A DNA stretch of 64,000 nucleotides from Serratia rubidaea (GCA_901472405.1 LR590463.1:3348001-3412000), one strand, 5' to 3'; positions 1 through 12,270 are shown, counted from the stretch's first letter. A program made the numbers and translations. The notes: generated by a model from the letters alone, not told the origin.

Positions 1-422
1 CCGCGTTAACTACAACCTCGGCAGCGCAATGATCGACGCTATCCTGCTGCTGATCGAACAGCAGATGGCGGCGCTGGATCAGCCTGAAACCGTGCGGGAA
101 ATCGGCGCAGATGACATCCAACTGTATGAAAAACAGTTGAAATCAAGTGATTACTATGGCTTGTTTATCGACACAGTACCCGATGACGTCAAAAAACTGT
201 ATACTGAGGCGGGCAGCAGTGATTTTGAGGCGCTGTCCCAAAACCGCTCACCGCCTGAAAGGGGTGTTTGCCATGTTAAACTTGCTTCCCGGCAAGCAAC
301 TGTGTGAATCGCTAGAACAGCACATCGCTGACGGTGATGCGCTTAAGATCGAGAACAACATCAGTCAGATTGATTTTTTCGTCAGTAGACTGCTGCAGCA
401 AGGTAACCAACTACATGAATAA
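1..422 (+). CDS. rcsD: RcsD phosphotransfer protein, C-terminal end (partial)
   Basis: This is the last ~140 residues of RcsD, the inner-membrane HPt protein that passes phosphate from RcsC to RcsB in the Rcs envelope-stress phosphorelay. The 5' part lies outside the window. The HPt signature with the phospho-accepting histidine is visible as TAHRLKGVFAML, followed by a helical C-terminus ending at 422. The frame is broken by one extra A in a four-A run at 240-243: with three As the codons read S-Q-T-A-H-R-L as expected for the family. The stop overlaps the start of rcsB by 8 bp, so the two are probably translationally coupled. Identity is from similarity to E. coli RcsD; the frameshift is most likely a sequence error. 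Confidence 0.9.
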
Positions 423-1065
423 CCTGAACGTAATTATTGCTGATGACCATCCTATCGTACTGTTTGGCATCCGGAAGTCACTCGAGCAAATTGAATGGGT
501 GAATGTCGTTGGGGAATTTGAAGACTCAACAGCGCTGATCAACAGTCTGTCCAAGCTGGACGCCAACGTACTGATCACCGACCTGTCCATGCCCGGCGAC
601 AAATACGGCGATGGCATTACGCTGATTAAATACATCAAGCGCCATTATCCGCAGCTGTCGATCATCGTGCTGACCATGAACAACAACCCGGCCATCCTCA
701 GCGCAGTGCTGGATTTGGACATCGAAGGCATCGTACTGAAACAGGGCGCGCCGACCGACCTGCCGAAAGCCCTGGCGGCGCTGCAGAAAGGCAAGAAGTT
801 TACGCCGGAAAGCGTGGCGAAACTGCTGGAGAAGATCAGCGCCAGCGGCTACGGCGACAAACGTCTGTCGCCGAAAGAGAGCGAAGTGCTGCGCCTGTTC
901 GCCGAAGGTTTCCTGGTCACCGAAATCGCCAAGAAGCTGAACCGCAGCATCAAAACCATCAGCAGCCAGAAGAAATCGGCCATGATGAAGCTGGGCGTCG
1001 ACAACGACATCGCCCTGCTCAACTATCTCTCTTCCGTCAGTATGACGCAGTTGGATAAAGACTAA
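415..1065 (+). CDS. rcsB: RcsB response regulator
   Basis: RcsB is the DNA-binding response regulator of the Rcs phosphorelay, controlling capsule, motility and envelope genes as a homodimer or with RcsA and other partners. The 216-residue product matches the usual length. Residues 1-120 form the receiver domain with the acidic pair D10-D11 and phospho-acceptor D56 (LITDLSMPG); residues ~150-210 are a LuxR-type helix-turn-helix (RLSPKESEVLRLFAEGFLV, then KKLNRSIKTIS). The start at 415 overlaps the end of rcsD, as in other enterobacteria. The gene is intact and nearly identical in sequence to the E. coli protein. It is followed by a bidirectional terminator shared with convergent rcsC. Confidence 0.98.
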   Translation: MNNLNVIIADDHPIVLFGIRKSLEQIEWVNVVGEFEDSTALINSLSKLDANVLITDLSMPGDKYGDGITLIKYIKRHYPQLSIIVLTMNNNPAILSAVLDLDIEGIVLKQGAPTDLPKALAALQKGKKFTPESVAKLLEKISASGYGDKRLSPKESEVLRLFAEGFLVTEIAKKLNRSIKTISSQKKSAMMKLGVDNDIALLNYLSSVSMTQLDKD

Positions 1066-1082
1066 TCCATCCTGAAACAAAA

Positions 1083-1109
1083 ACGGGGCCTGAACGGCCC
1101 CGTTTTTTT
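1083..1109. terminator. Bidirectional terminator between rcsB and rcsC
   Basis: An 8-bp GC-rich stem (1083-1090 with 1096-1103, acggggcc/ggccccgt) closes a 5-nt loop, with a T run to 1109 on the right and an A run on the left. It can end transcription from both convergent genes. Confidence 0.88.
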
Positions 1110-1125
1110 ATCCCTGCCGCCTGCC

Positions 1126-4010
1126 CTACTCCGCGTCTTCCTGCGCCGTATCCTGATTCTGCTTGCGCACGATGGCGGAATAGATCGCCAGCGTCTCCGC
1201 CAGCGTTTCCAGCGTTACCGGCTTGGACAGACAGTTATCCATGCCGGCCTCGATACAGCGCTGCTTCTCTTCCGCCAGCGCATTGGCCGTCACGCCAATC
1301 ACCGGCGAGGTGAAGTTCAGCTCGCGCAGCCGCTGGGTCAGACGGTAGCCGTCCATATTCGGCATATTCACGTCGGTCAGCACGATGTCCACGCTTTCAT
1401 GGTTCAGCACCCCCAGCGCATCGACGCCGTCATTGGCGGTGACCACCCGATACCCCAGCGACGTCAGCTGGTCGGACAGCAGCCGGCGGTTAATCGGATG
1501 GTCGTCAACCACCAGCAGGCGGATATCGCCATTGTCGACGCCGCTGGTTTTACTCGGCGACGGCAGCGGCATCAGCGTCTTGGCATTGCCCTCTTCAAGG
1601 CCGAACAGCCGGTTGAGCAGGCCGATAGTCTCACGCGGCGTCGAGGTGCTGTGCCGCCAATAGCCCGGATGCAGCTCCTGCGACGGGCCGATATGCTCAA
1701 TCGAGAAATAGATTTGCGCCAGCAGCGGCGTATTGAGCTGCAGATCGTAATCGCTGAGCAGCACGTCGGCAGAGGTGGTGGCCCGGCCTTCGTAACGCAC
1801 GACCGTCGCCCCGCGCGCATCCAGCAGCGCCAGCAGATACTGCTCCAGCCGCTGGTTGCGTACGTCCAGCCACAGCGTTCTGCCCTGCCAGGCGTCGCTC
1901 GGCTGCGGCGCCGGATATTGGCGCGTTAAACAGCGGCAGACGGACCGAGAACATGCTGCCCAGCCCCGGCTCGGACTCCACGGCGATATCGCCGTCCATC
2001 ATGTTGATCAGCTTCTCACAGATCGCCAGCCCCAGCCCGGTGCCCTGGAAGTGACGCTGGACGCCGGTCCCCACCTGGAAGAACGGGTCAAACAGCCGGG
2101 TCACCTCTTTCTCCGGGATCCCCACGCCGGTGTCGCGCACGCTGAAGGTCAGGTAATTGTTCTGCGCGCAGACCTGCAAAATAATACAGCCGGTATCGGT
2201 AAATTTGATGGCGTTATTCAACAGGTTCGACAGCACCTGCTGCAGACGCACCGGATCGCCGGAAATGCGCTCCGGCACGCTCGGCTCAAATAAAGCAGTA
2301 CAGTCCCAGGCGCTTTTTCACCACCAGCGGCAGGTAGTTGCCGGCAATATGGGTAATCACCTCCAGGCAGGAAAACTCGCGCGGCTCAATCTTCAGCTGT
2401 TCGGATTCGATTTTCGAGAAGTCCAGAATGTCGCTGATGATTTTCAGCAGCAGGCTGGATGAGTTGTTCATCGCGTTGACCAGCCGGTCGACGCCTTCCG
2501 GCAGCACCTTGGTCTGCAGCAGGTCAAGGTTGCCGATAATGCCGTACAGCGGCGTGCGCAGCTCGTGGCTGACCGTCGCCAGGGAACATGGACTTCGACT
2601 GGCTGGCCTGCTCCGCCGCCGCCGCCATCTCCTGCAGCGACTCCTCCATCTTCACGCGCGCGCTGACATCCACCAGCACGCAGATCGCCACGTCCTCGTT
2701 GCGGTAGCGGGAGTGCACGAAGCTGATCTGCAGATTGTTGTTGTCGCTGGTCATCACATCGACAAAATTCACCTGCTGCTCGCAGATAATGCGCGTAATG
2801 CGGGTCGCGGTCCTCATGCGTCAGCATGTTGATATAGTTGTGCGCCAGTTCGTTACTGAGGATATTGGTGCCGTCGCTGATGCGCAGGATACAGATGGCC
2901 ACCGGCGCCGATGCGACCAATCTTGCGGTTAAACTGCTCATGCTCCTCCAGCCGGAAGGCGTTCTCCTCCGCCGGCAGGAACATTTTGCGCTCAAACAGC
3001 CAGGCCAGGGTGAACAGCACGATGGCCGACAGCAGGTTCAGCAGCACCGCATTGAGAATCAGCATTTTAAAGCGTTCAACCACGCTCTTGACCGGCAGCG
3101 AATAGACGATGCTGAGCGACGACGGCGGCAGCGCTTTTTTTCATGATCAAATCATGATAGCTGTCCACGTAGCCAAAATAGGCGTGCTCTTCGGGGTAGC
3201 TGCTCAGCGCCGATGCGTAGCGCTCGCCGTCGGTCAGCCGCAGTATCGGCCGATCGTTTTCATCCAGCAACGTGACGCCGACCGGCAGCGTGCCCGGCGT
3301 GACGAAGTCCTCCAGCCGGATGGTCTGCTCAATGCCCAGCATAGCTTCCAGCTTATGCCGATATAAATCGGCGCCAGCACGTACAGATACCCCACGTCCG
3401 GCCGCTGCTGGCTGGGGCTTATCCAGTAAAGGTTGCTGTCTTTATCCTGATTCTTGGCGTTGCGGTAGGTCAGAATGCGCTCATGCAGCGATTTCAGGGT
3501 ATTTTCCCGGTCCGCCACGTCGTTGCCCTTGCCGAACTCCGCCATGCACAGGCTGTCGCCGCCGATAAAGAACACCCGGTTCAGGTCGTAAGCAGCAACA
3601 AAGTTCTCTTTCCAATACTGGATCAGGCTGCTGAGCGAATCGAGGGAGCTGCGGTAGTTGGTGTTCAGCGAGCAGTTTGACTCCGGGTACAGCGGGAAAA
3701 ACTCCGGCGGCGCGCTCTTGCCCGGGAAAATGCCGCCCAGAATATCCAGACTGCTGACGGAACCGTTCAGCCGGTTTTCCGCCATGTATTTGATATCGCG
3801 AATGATATCCGCCGAATGGCGGATATAGCCCTGCGCCTGGTCGAAGTTCAGGTTATATTCCTGCCGCAGTTCGGACTCTTTATCGTGCAGGATATTCAGA
3901 ATATAGAACGTGCTCAGCAGCGCGCCCAGCGCCCACAGCAACACGGCCAGCACCCGGAACATGTAGCGGGAAATTTTGAGCGTGGTACGGAAAGAGGCCA
4001 AGTATTTCAA
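1126..4010 (-). CDS. rcsC: RcsC hybrid sensor kinase (frame broken seven times)
   Basis: RcsC is the inner-membrane hybrid histidine kinase that starts the Rcs phosphorelay to RcsD and RcsB. Joined across frames, the product has an N-terminal membrane helix (near 3890-3970), a periplasmic domain, a second membrane helix (~3000-3075), the HisKA motif SHELRTPLYG (His codon 2565-2567), an HATPase domain (DTGVGIPEKE, GTGLGLAICE) and a C-terminal receiver (LTDVNMPNMDG). Frame changes lie at ~3357 (missing base), 3135-3141 (extra T in a seven-T run), 2917-2918, 2802-2804, 2582-2584, 2288-2290 and 1920-1921 (all extra bases). Each is cured by one base, restoring family sequence. The TTG start at 4010 matches the E. 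coli N-terminus MKYLASFRTT; a TTG at 4025 would add five residues. Confidence 0.9.
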
Positions 4011-4098
4011 TCGGATACCATACAAAAGTGAGAGGGTAACGCACGCCTTGCGCGCGGGTTATCGCCGGGAAATCTGATGCAATTAAACCATATATCTG

Positions 4099-4128
4099 AA
4101 AAAGGGCCTAGCATCGCTGCCAGGCCCT
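4099..4128 (-). terminator. gyrA terminator
   Basis: A 7-bp stem (4103-4109 with 4122-4128, agggcct/aggccct) is followed on the minus strand by a T run, 38 bp past the gyrA stop. Confidence 0.8.
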
Positions 4129-4166
4129 GTTTTCATCACTTTCGCCGACGGGGAATCCCCTGCGGA

Positions 4167-6895
<2,729 letters not shown>

Positions 6896-6965
6896 TTACG
6901 GGAAAAATATACCCGCCTTTGTCGGCAAAAATGCGCCGACGGCGACAGTGAGGCGGCAGAACATG

Positions 6966-6971
6966 TATAAT
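6966..6971 (+). promoter_or_regulatory. Probable -10 element of the ubiG promoter
   Basis: A perfect TATAAT lies 35 bp before the ubiG start; the -35 at 6943-6948 (cgacag) is poor. An SD-like aaggag is at 6988-6993. Confidence 0.4.
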
Positions 6972-7005
6972 CCGCCGCAAAGAGAACAAGGAGCCCAACA
7001 CGCCC

Positions 7006-7731
7006 ATGAATGCTGAATCATCCGGCCGCGCCGCCAACGTCGACCATCAGGAAATTGCCAAATTCGAAGCCGTCGCCTCACGCTGGTGGGATCTGGAAGG
7101 TGAATTCAAACCGTTGCACCGCATTAACCCGCTGCGCCTGAACTACATTATGCAGCGCGCCGACGGCATCTTTGACAAGCAAGTGCTCGACGTCGGCTGC
7201 GGCGGCGGCATTCTGGCCGAAAGCATGGCGCGCGAAGGCGCGCAGGTCACCGGCCTGGATATGGGCGCGGAACCGCTGCAGGTGGCGCGGCTGCACGCCC
7301 TGGAAAGCGGCGTCGCCGTCAACTACATCCAGGAAACGGTGGAAAGCCATGCCGAAGCCCATCCGCAGCAATACGACGTCGTCACCTGTATGGAGATGCT
7401 GGAGCACGTGCCGGACCCGGCCTCGGTGGTGCGCGCCTGCGCGCAGCTGGTCAAGCCGGGCGGCCACGTCTTCTTCTCCACCATTAACCGCAACACCAAA
7501 GCCTGGCTGATGGCGGTGGTCGGCGCCGAATATATTCTGAAGATGGTGCCGCAGGGCACGCACGACCATAAGAAGTTTATCCGCCCTTCCGAGCTTATCC
7601 GCTGGGTGGATAGCACGCCGCTGCGGGAAAAACACATGATCGGCCTGCATTACAACCCGATCACCGACCATTTCAAGCTGGGCCGCAACGTTGACGTGAA
7701 CTATATGGTTCATACCCAGCACGCCGGCTGA
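7006..7731 (+). CDS. ubiG: Ubiquinone biosynthesis O-methyltransferase UbiG
   Basis: UbiG is the SAM-dependent O-methyltransferase that carries out both O-methylation steps of ubiquinone (coenzyme Q8) synthesis. The 241-residue product matches the family length. SAM-binding motif I is [16 protein letters not shown] (about residues 61-76), motif II is around [13 protein letters not shown], and the C-terminal part contains [12 protein letters not shown]. It is transcribed divergently from gyrA, as in E. coli. The ATG at 7006 is preceded by aaggag at 6988-6993, a slightly long spacing of 12 nt. No frame disruption. Confidence 0.97.
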   Translation: MNAESSGRAANVDHQEIAKFEAVASRWWDLEGEFKPLHRINPLRLNYIMQRADGIFDKQVLDVGCGGGILAESMAREGAQVTGLDMGAEPLQVARLHALESGVAVNYIQETVESHAEAHPQQYDVVTCMEMLEHVPDPASVVRACAQLVKPGGHVFFSTINRNTKAWLMAVVGAEYILKMVPQGTHDHKKFIRPSELIRWVDSTPLREKHMIGLHYNPITDHFKLGRNVDVNYMVHTQHAG

Positions 7732-7745
7732 GCGCCGTCATCCCG

Positions 7746-7774
7746 CGCCGGACGTGGTCTGATAACGTCCGGCG
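7746..7774 (+). terminator. Hairpin after ubiG
   Basis: A perfect 10-bp stem (7746-7755 with 7765-7774, cgccggacgt/acgtccggcg) with a 9-nt loop starts 15 bp past the ubiG stop. There is no T run, so it may stabilise the mRNA end or act as a weak terminator. The 435-bp gap 7732-8166 otherwise holds the nrdA control region. Confidence 0.5.
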
Positions 7775-8010
7775 TGTCAAGCGCTGCGCCCGCAATGTTG
7801 CAGTTTTTCCGCTTTGGTACTGAAAACGCTATATAAACTGTTTTTAATCATATTAAGTTCGATCAATATGCCGTTTTTATCTAACGTTTAAGAAATCGGC
7901 AATCGATCAAATTTTTGTAAATCAGAGGAAAATCTTATCGCGCTTATTGACAATCCTTCGGGCCAGATACGGCGCGCACTGGCAACGCAACCTCACATTT
8001 CACCCCCAAG

Positions 8011-8019
8011 TTATCCACA
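8011..8019 (+). promoter_or_regulatory. DnaA box upstream of nrdA
   Basis: TTATCCACA is a perfect consensus DnaA box about 150 bp before nrdA. DnaA binding upstream of nrdAB is known in E. coli and links dNTP supply to replication initiation; its function here is inferred by analogy. Confidence 0.6.
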
Positions 8020-8089
8020 AAATCGGGCCATTTTGTTCACTTGCAAACCCCCGGCTTTCTCACTATCTTGTTACCCCATTAATAAACAC

Positions 8090-8146
8090 CCCCTATATAT
8101 AGTGTTTACATACTGAGCAGAGCGACTACACTTCTGCATATAGGGG
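8090..8146 (+). promoter_or_regulatory. Two NrdR-like boxes in the nrdA promoter region
   Basis: Box 1 (8090-8105, cccctatatatagtgt) and box 2 (8131-8146, cttctgcatataggg plus g) both resemble the NrdR consensus with a tATATa core. NrdR is the ATP/dATP-sensing repressor of ribonucleotide reductase operons. The boxes start 41 bp apart, about four helical turns, wider than the usual ~31 bp, so the second box is less certain. Confidence 0.45.
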
Positions 8147-8166
8147 AATCACACGGACAGGTAAAA

Positions 8167-10455
8167 ATGAACCAAAGTCTACTTGTAACTAAACGCGATG
8201 GGCGTAAAGAGCGCATCAACCTCGACAAAATCCACCGGGTCATCGACTGGGCCGCGGAAGGTTTACACAACGTCTCGGTGTCTCAAGTAGAGTTGCGTTC
8301 ACACATCCAGTTTTATGACGGCATCAAAACCGCCGATATCCATGAAACCATCATCAAGGCGGCCGCCGATCTGATCTCGCGCGACGCGCCGGATTACCAA
8401 TACCTGGCCGCGCGCCTGGCGATCTTCCACCTGCGTAAAAAGGCTTACGGCCAGTTTGAGCCGCCGAAGCTGCACGAGCACGTGGTGCGCATGGTTGAAA
8501 TGGGTAAATACGATAAGCATCTGCTGGAAGACTACAGCGTCGAAGAGTTCGAGCAGATGAACGACTTTATCGATCACTGGCGCGACATGAATTTCTCTTA
8601 CGCGGCGGTGAAGCAACTGGAAGGGAAATACCTGGTGCAGAACCGCGTCAGCGGCGAAATCTACGAGAGCGCGCAGTTCTTGTATATTTTGGTGGCCGCG
8701 TGCCTGTTCTCCAACTACCCGCGTGAAACCCGTCTGGACTACGTCAAACGTTTCTACGACGCGATTTCCACCTTCAAGATTTCTCTGCCTACGCCGATTA
8801 TGTCCGGCGTGCGCACCCCTACCCGCCAGTTCAGCTCTTGCGTGCTGATCGAGTGCGGCGACAGCCTGGATTCCATCAACGCCACCTCCAGCGCCATTGT
8901 GAAATACGTTTCCCAACGCGCCGGCATCGGCATCAACGCCGGCCGCATCCGTGCGCTGGGCAGCCCGATCCGCGGCGGTGAAGCGTTCCATACCGGCTGT
9001 ATCCCGTTCTACAAACACTTCCAGACCGCGGTGAAGTCCTGCTCTCAGGGCGGCGTACGCGGCGGCGCAGCGACGCTGTTCTACCCGATGTGGCACCTGG
9101 AAGTTGAAAGCCTGCTGGTGCTGAAGAACAACCGCGGCGTTGAAGGCAACCGCGTGCGTCATATGGACTACGGCGTACAGCTGAACCGCCTGATGTACCA
9201 GCGCCTGATCAAGGGCGGCGACATCACCCTGTTCAGCCCGTCCGACGTGCCGGGCCTGTACGATGCGTTCTTCGCCGATCAGGACGAGTTCGAACGCCTG
9301 TACACCAAATACGAGCAGGACAGCAGCATCCGTCAGAAACGCGTGAAAGCGGTTGAGCTGTTCTCGCTGATGATGCAGGAACGCGCCTCTACCGGCCGTA
9401 TCTATATTCAGAACGTTGACCACTGCAACACCCACAGCCCGTTTGATCCGCAGATCGCACCGGTGCGCCAGTCCAACCTGTGCCTGGAAATCGCCCTGCC
9501 GACCAAGCCGCTGGAAGACGTCAACGACGAAAACGGTGAAATCGCGCTGTGTACGCTGTCCGCCTTCAACCTCGGCGCCATTGAGAACCTCGATGAGCTG
9601 GAAGAGTTGGCAACCCTGGCGGTGCGCGCGCTGGATGCGCTGCTGGACTACCAGGACTACCCAATCACCGCAGCCCACCGCGGCGCGATGGGTCGCCGCA
9701 CCCTGGGTATCGGCGTAATCAACTTCGCCTACTACCTGGCGAAACACGGCGTGCGTTACTCCGACGGCAGCGCCAACAACCTGACGCACAAGACCTTTGA
9801 AGCCATTCAGTACTACCTGCTGAAAGCCTCCAACCGTCTGGCGCAGGAGCAAGGCGCCTGCCCGTGGTTCAACGAAACCACCTATGCGCAGGGCATTCTG
9901 CCGATCGACACCTACAAGAAAGATCTGGATGTCATCTGCCAGGAGCCGCTGCACTACGACTGGGAAACGCTGCGTAAAGAGATTCAGGAAACCGGCCTGC
10001 GCAACTCCACGCTGTCTGCGCTGATGCCGTCGGAAACCTCCTCGCAGATTTCCAACGCCACCAACGGCATTGAACCGCCGCGCGGCCATATCAGCATCAA
10101 AGCGTCGAAAGACGGCATTCTGCGCCAGGTAGTGCCGGAGTACGAGCGTCTGAAAGACGCCTACGAGCTGCTGTGGGACATGCCGAGCAACGACGGCTAT
10201 CTGCAGCTGGTCGGCCTGATGCAGAAGTTTATCGACCAGTCGATTTCTGCCAACACCAACTACGACCCAACCCGCTTTACCGGCGGCAAGGTGCCGATGA
10301 AGCAGCTGCTCAAAGACCTGCTCACCACCTACAAGTTCGGTGTGAAGACGCTGTATTATCAAAACACCCGTGACGGTGCCGAAGACGTTCAGGAAGATAT
10401 TCTGCCGGCCAAAGGCGGTGACGACGACTGCGAAAGCGGCGCCTGCAAGATTTAA
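8167..10455 (+). CDS. nrdA: Ribonucleoside-diphosphate reductase 1, alpha subunit
   Basis: NrdA is the catalytic subunit of aerobic class Ia ribonucleotide reductase, reducing ribonucleoside diphosphates to deoxy forms with the radical supplied by NrdB. The 762-residue product is full length and undisturbed. An ATP-cone regulatory domain occupies about residues 1-95 (KRDGRKERINLDK). The active site includes the redox cysteine in RQFSSCVLIECGDS and the radical-site block RQSNLCLEIALP (N, C and E of the catalytic triad). The C-terminal tail DDDCESGACKI carries the flexible cysteine pair reduced by thioredoxin or glutaredoxin. It is first in the operon with nrdB and yfaE. Confidence 0.98.
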   Translation: MNQSLLVTKRDGRKERINLDKIHRVIDWAAEGLHNVSVSQVELRSHIQFYDGIKTADIHETIIKAAADLISRDAPDYQYLAARLAIFHLRKKAYGQFEPPKLHEHVVRMVEMGKYDKHLLEDYSVEEFEQMNDFIDHWRDMNFSYAAVKQLEGKYLVQNRVSGEIYESAQFLYILVAACLFSNYPRETRLDYVKRFYDAISTFKISLPTPIMSGVRTPTRQFSSCVLIECGDSLDSINATSSAIVKYVSQRAGIGINAGRIRALGSPIRGGEAFHTGCIPFYKHFQTAVKSCSQGGVRGGAATLFYPMWHLEVESLLVLKNNRGVEGNRVRHMDYGVQLNRLMYQRLIKGGDITLFSPSDVPGLYDAFFADQDEFERLYTKYEQDSSIRQKRVKAVELFSLMMQERASTGRIYIQNVDHCNTHSPFDPQIAPVRQSNLCLEIALPTKPLEDVNDENGEIALCTLSAFNLGAIENLDELEELATLAVRALDALLDYQDYPITAAHRGAMGRRTLGIGVINFAYYLAKHGVRYSDGSANNLTHKTFEAIQYYLLKASNRLAQEQGACPWFNETTYAQGILPIDTYKKDLDVICQEPLHYDWETLRKEIQETGLRNSTLSALMPSETSSQISNATNGIEPPRGHISIKASKDGILRQVVPEYERLKDAYELLWDMPSNDGYLQLVGLMQKFIDQSISANTNYDPTRFTGGKVPMKQLLKDLLTTYKFGVKTLYYQNTRDGAEDVQEDILPAKGGDDDCESGACKI

Positions 10456-10465
10456 TTAACGCTGA

Positions 10466-10521
10466 GGGCCGGGCGTTCGGCCCCTACATAGTCAGCACGT
10501 AGGGGCCGGAGCAATCCGGCC
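10466..10521 (+). repeat. Overlapping alternative hairpins between nrdA and nrdB
   Basis: Three stems share bases: A 10466-10471/10478-10483 (gggccg/cggccc), B 10481-10487/10499-10505 (cccctac/gtagggg) and C 10504-10510/10515-10521 (ggccgga/tccggcc, GCAA tetraloop). A with C can form together; B excludes both. It may set mRNA stability or the NrdA:NrdB ratio; that role is inference. Confidence 0.55.
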
Positions 10522-10553
10522 TCTATCTGTGTGGTATCAAAGGATTCAGGCTC

Positions 10554-11685
10554 ATGGCTTACACCACTTTTTCTCAGAAAAAAAACGATCAACTGCTCGA
10601 ACCGATGTTCTTTGGCCAGTCGGTCAACGTCGCGCGTTTCGACCAGCAAAAATATGAAATTTTTGAAAAAACTGATCGAGAAACAGCTGTCCTTCTTCTG
10701 GCGTCCGGAAGAAGTGGACGTTTCCCGCGATCGCATCGACTATCAGGCCCTGCCGGAACACGAGAAACATATCTTCATCAGCAACCTGAAGTATCAGACG
10801 CTGCTGGACTCCATTCAGGGCCGCAGCCCGAACGTCGCCCTGCTGCCGCTGATTTCGATCCCCGAGCTGGAAACCTGGGTGGAAACCTGGTCCTTCTCCG
10901 AGACCATTCACTCCCGCTCCTACACCCACATCATCCGCAATATCGTTAACGATCCTGCGCTGGTGTTTGACGATATCGTCACCAACGAAGAGATCAAAAA
11001 GCGCGCGAAAGACATTTCGTCCTACTATGACGATCTGATCGCGATGACCGGCTATTACCATCTGCTGGGAGAAGGCGAGCATCAGGTGAACGGCAAAACC
11101 GTCACCGTCAATCTGCGCGCGCTGAAAAAGCAGCTGTACCTGTGCCTGATGAGCGTCAACGCGCTGGAGGCGATCCGCTTCTACGTCAGCTTCGCCTGCT
11201 CATTCGCCTTTGCCGAGCGCGAACTGATGGAAGGCAACGCCAAAATCATCAAGCTGATCGCCCGTGACGAAGCGCTGCACCTGACCGGCACCCAGCATAT
11301 GCTGAACCTGATGCGCTCCGGCGCCGACGACCCGGAAATGGCCGAGATCGCCGTTGAATGCCAGCAGCAGTGCTATGACCTGTTCGTCCTGGCGGCGCAG
11401 CAGGAAAAAGAGTGGGCCGAATACCTGTTCAGCGGCGGCTCGATGATCGGCCTGAACAAAGATATTCTGTGCCAGTACGTGGAATACATCACCAACATCC
11501 GCATGCAGGCCGTCGGGCTGGGCGCGCCGTTCGAAACCCGCTCCAACCCGATTCCGTGGATCAACGCCTGGCTGGTGTCCGACAACGTACAGGTGGCGCC
11601 GCAGGAAGTGGAAGTCAGCTCCTACCTGGTCGGCCAGATCGATTCCGAGGTCAACGCCGACGACCTGAGCGATTTCGAGCTGTAA
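10554..11685 (+). CDS. nrdB: Ribonucleoside-diphosphate reductase 1, beta subunit (one frameshift)
   Basis: NrdB holds the diiron-tyrosyl radical cofactor of class Ia ribonucleotide reductase and transfers the radical to NrdA. Frame-corrected, it is 376 residues, the family length. The radical tyrosine is in [10 protein letters not shown] (Tyr122), and metal-binding helices include [13 protein letters not shown] and [14 protein letters not shown]. The C-terminus, DDLSDFEL, is the NrdA-docking tail. An extra A in a six-A run at 10666-10671 breaks the frame after KYEIFEK; with five As it continues as [14 protein letters not shown], as in E. coli. The gene is essential for aerobic growth, so a sequence error is the likely cause. 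The stop is one base before the yfaE start. Confidence 0.96.
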
Positions 11686-11686
11686 G

Positions 11687-11947
11687 ATGGCGACGCCAAC
11701 CGTCACGCTGCGGGCTTCCGGCACGCAGCTACGCTGTCCGGCGGATAAAAACAGCCTGCTCGACGTGCTGGAGCTGCACGACGTGCAGGTGGAATATCAG
11801 TGCCGCTCCGGCTATTGCGGCGCCTGCCGGCTCAAGCTGGTGAAGGGCCAGGTGGTCTATCGCCAGCAGCCGCTGGCGTTTATCAATGACGGCGAGATCC
11901 TGCCCTGCTGCTGTATGCCGCAGGCGGATATCGAACTGGAATTGTAA
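11687..11947 (+). CDS. yfaE: 2Fe-2S ferredoxin YfaE, NrdB cofactor maintenance
   Basis: YfaE is a small plant-type [2Fe-2S] ferredoxin that supplies electrons for assembly and repair of the NrdB diiron-tyrosyl cofactor. The 86-residue product carries the cluster cysteines in YQCRSGYCGACRLK and a final one in ILPCCCMPQ. It starts one base after the nrdB stop, so it is translated from the same mRNA. The downstream gap of ~510 bp contains a structured element and the hok/sok-like locus listed below. Confidence 0.93.
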   Translation: MATPTVTLRASGTQLRCPADKNSLLDVLELHDVQVEYQCRSGYCGACRLKLVKGQVVYRQQPLAFINDGEILPCCCMPQADIELEL

Positions 11948-11984
11948 AAGGGTGCCTGAACCAACGCCCGGATGCCGGAAATAG

Positions 11985-12072
11985 GCGGGATAACCCGGTT
12001 GCCGCCCTGCAGCAACCTTGGCGAAACGCCGCGACGGCCTTGTCCGCCTTTCGCCGTATCACGTTATCCCGC
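11985..12072. repeat. Cloverleaf-like palindromic element
   Basis: An outer 10-bp stem (11985-11994 with 12063-12072, gcgggataac/gttatcccgc) encloses two inner hairpins: 11997-12002/12012-12017 (ggttgc/gcaacc) and 12020-12026/12049-12055 (ggcgaaa/tttcgcc). It lies between yfaE and the hok-like gene and would be the 3' end of a hok transcript on the minus strand. Whether it is a terminator, an mRNA-folding element or a small mobile palindrome is not clear. Confidence 0.6.
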
Positions 12073-12079
12073 ACTATGA

Positions 12080-12232
12080 TTACCGCTTCACATCACATGC
12101 CAGCGTCATATGGATAGTAATATTCCCCTGGTCAATCTTCAGCTCGCAGAGCGAACCTTTTATCATTCCAAAGAATATTAAAACCGTAATGCATACAACA
12201 ACTAACAGGTGTAGCGCATATTTTTTATGCAC
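12080..12232 (-). CDS. Hok/Gef-family small membrane toxin
   Basis: The 50-residue product matches the Hok family of type I toxins, small single-pass inner-membrane proteins that depolarise the membrane. Visible hallmarks are a basic N-terminus (HKKYALHLL), one membrane helix at about residues 7-24, the conserved block SLCELKI (SLCE/DLCE in Hok, HokA, HokE) around residues 27-33, and an A-C-D-V-K-type C-terminus; overall it is closest in pattern to HokA. The GTG start at 12232 has a strong SD, aaggagg, 7 nt upstream. An in-frame ATG at 12295 would give a 21-residue N-terminal extension, the position and layout of a mok leader frame. A sok-like antisense gene overlaps that leader. Not assigned to a named hok paralogue. 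Confidence 0.8.
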   Translation of the reverse strand: MHKKYALHLLVVVCITVLIFFGMIKGSLCELKIDQGNITIHMTLACDVKR

Positions 12233-12270
12233 TGCTTGCCTCCTTGCGGTGAAGGGGCTACCATACCGGT

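Noticed and set aside
8299-10362. 687-codon open frame antisense to nrdA
   Set aside because: It mirrors an intact, highly conserved gene; its composition (Val/Gln/His/Arg rich) is the usual complement of high-GC codon use.
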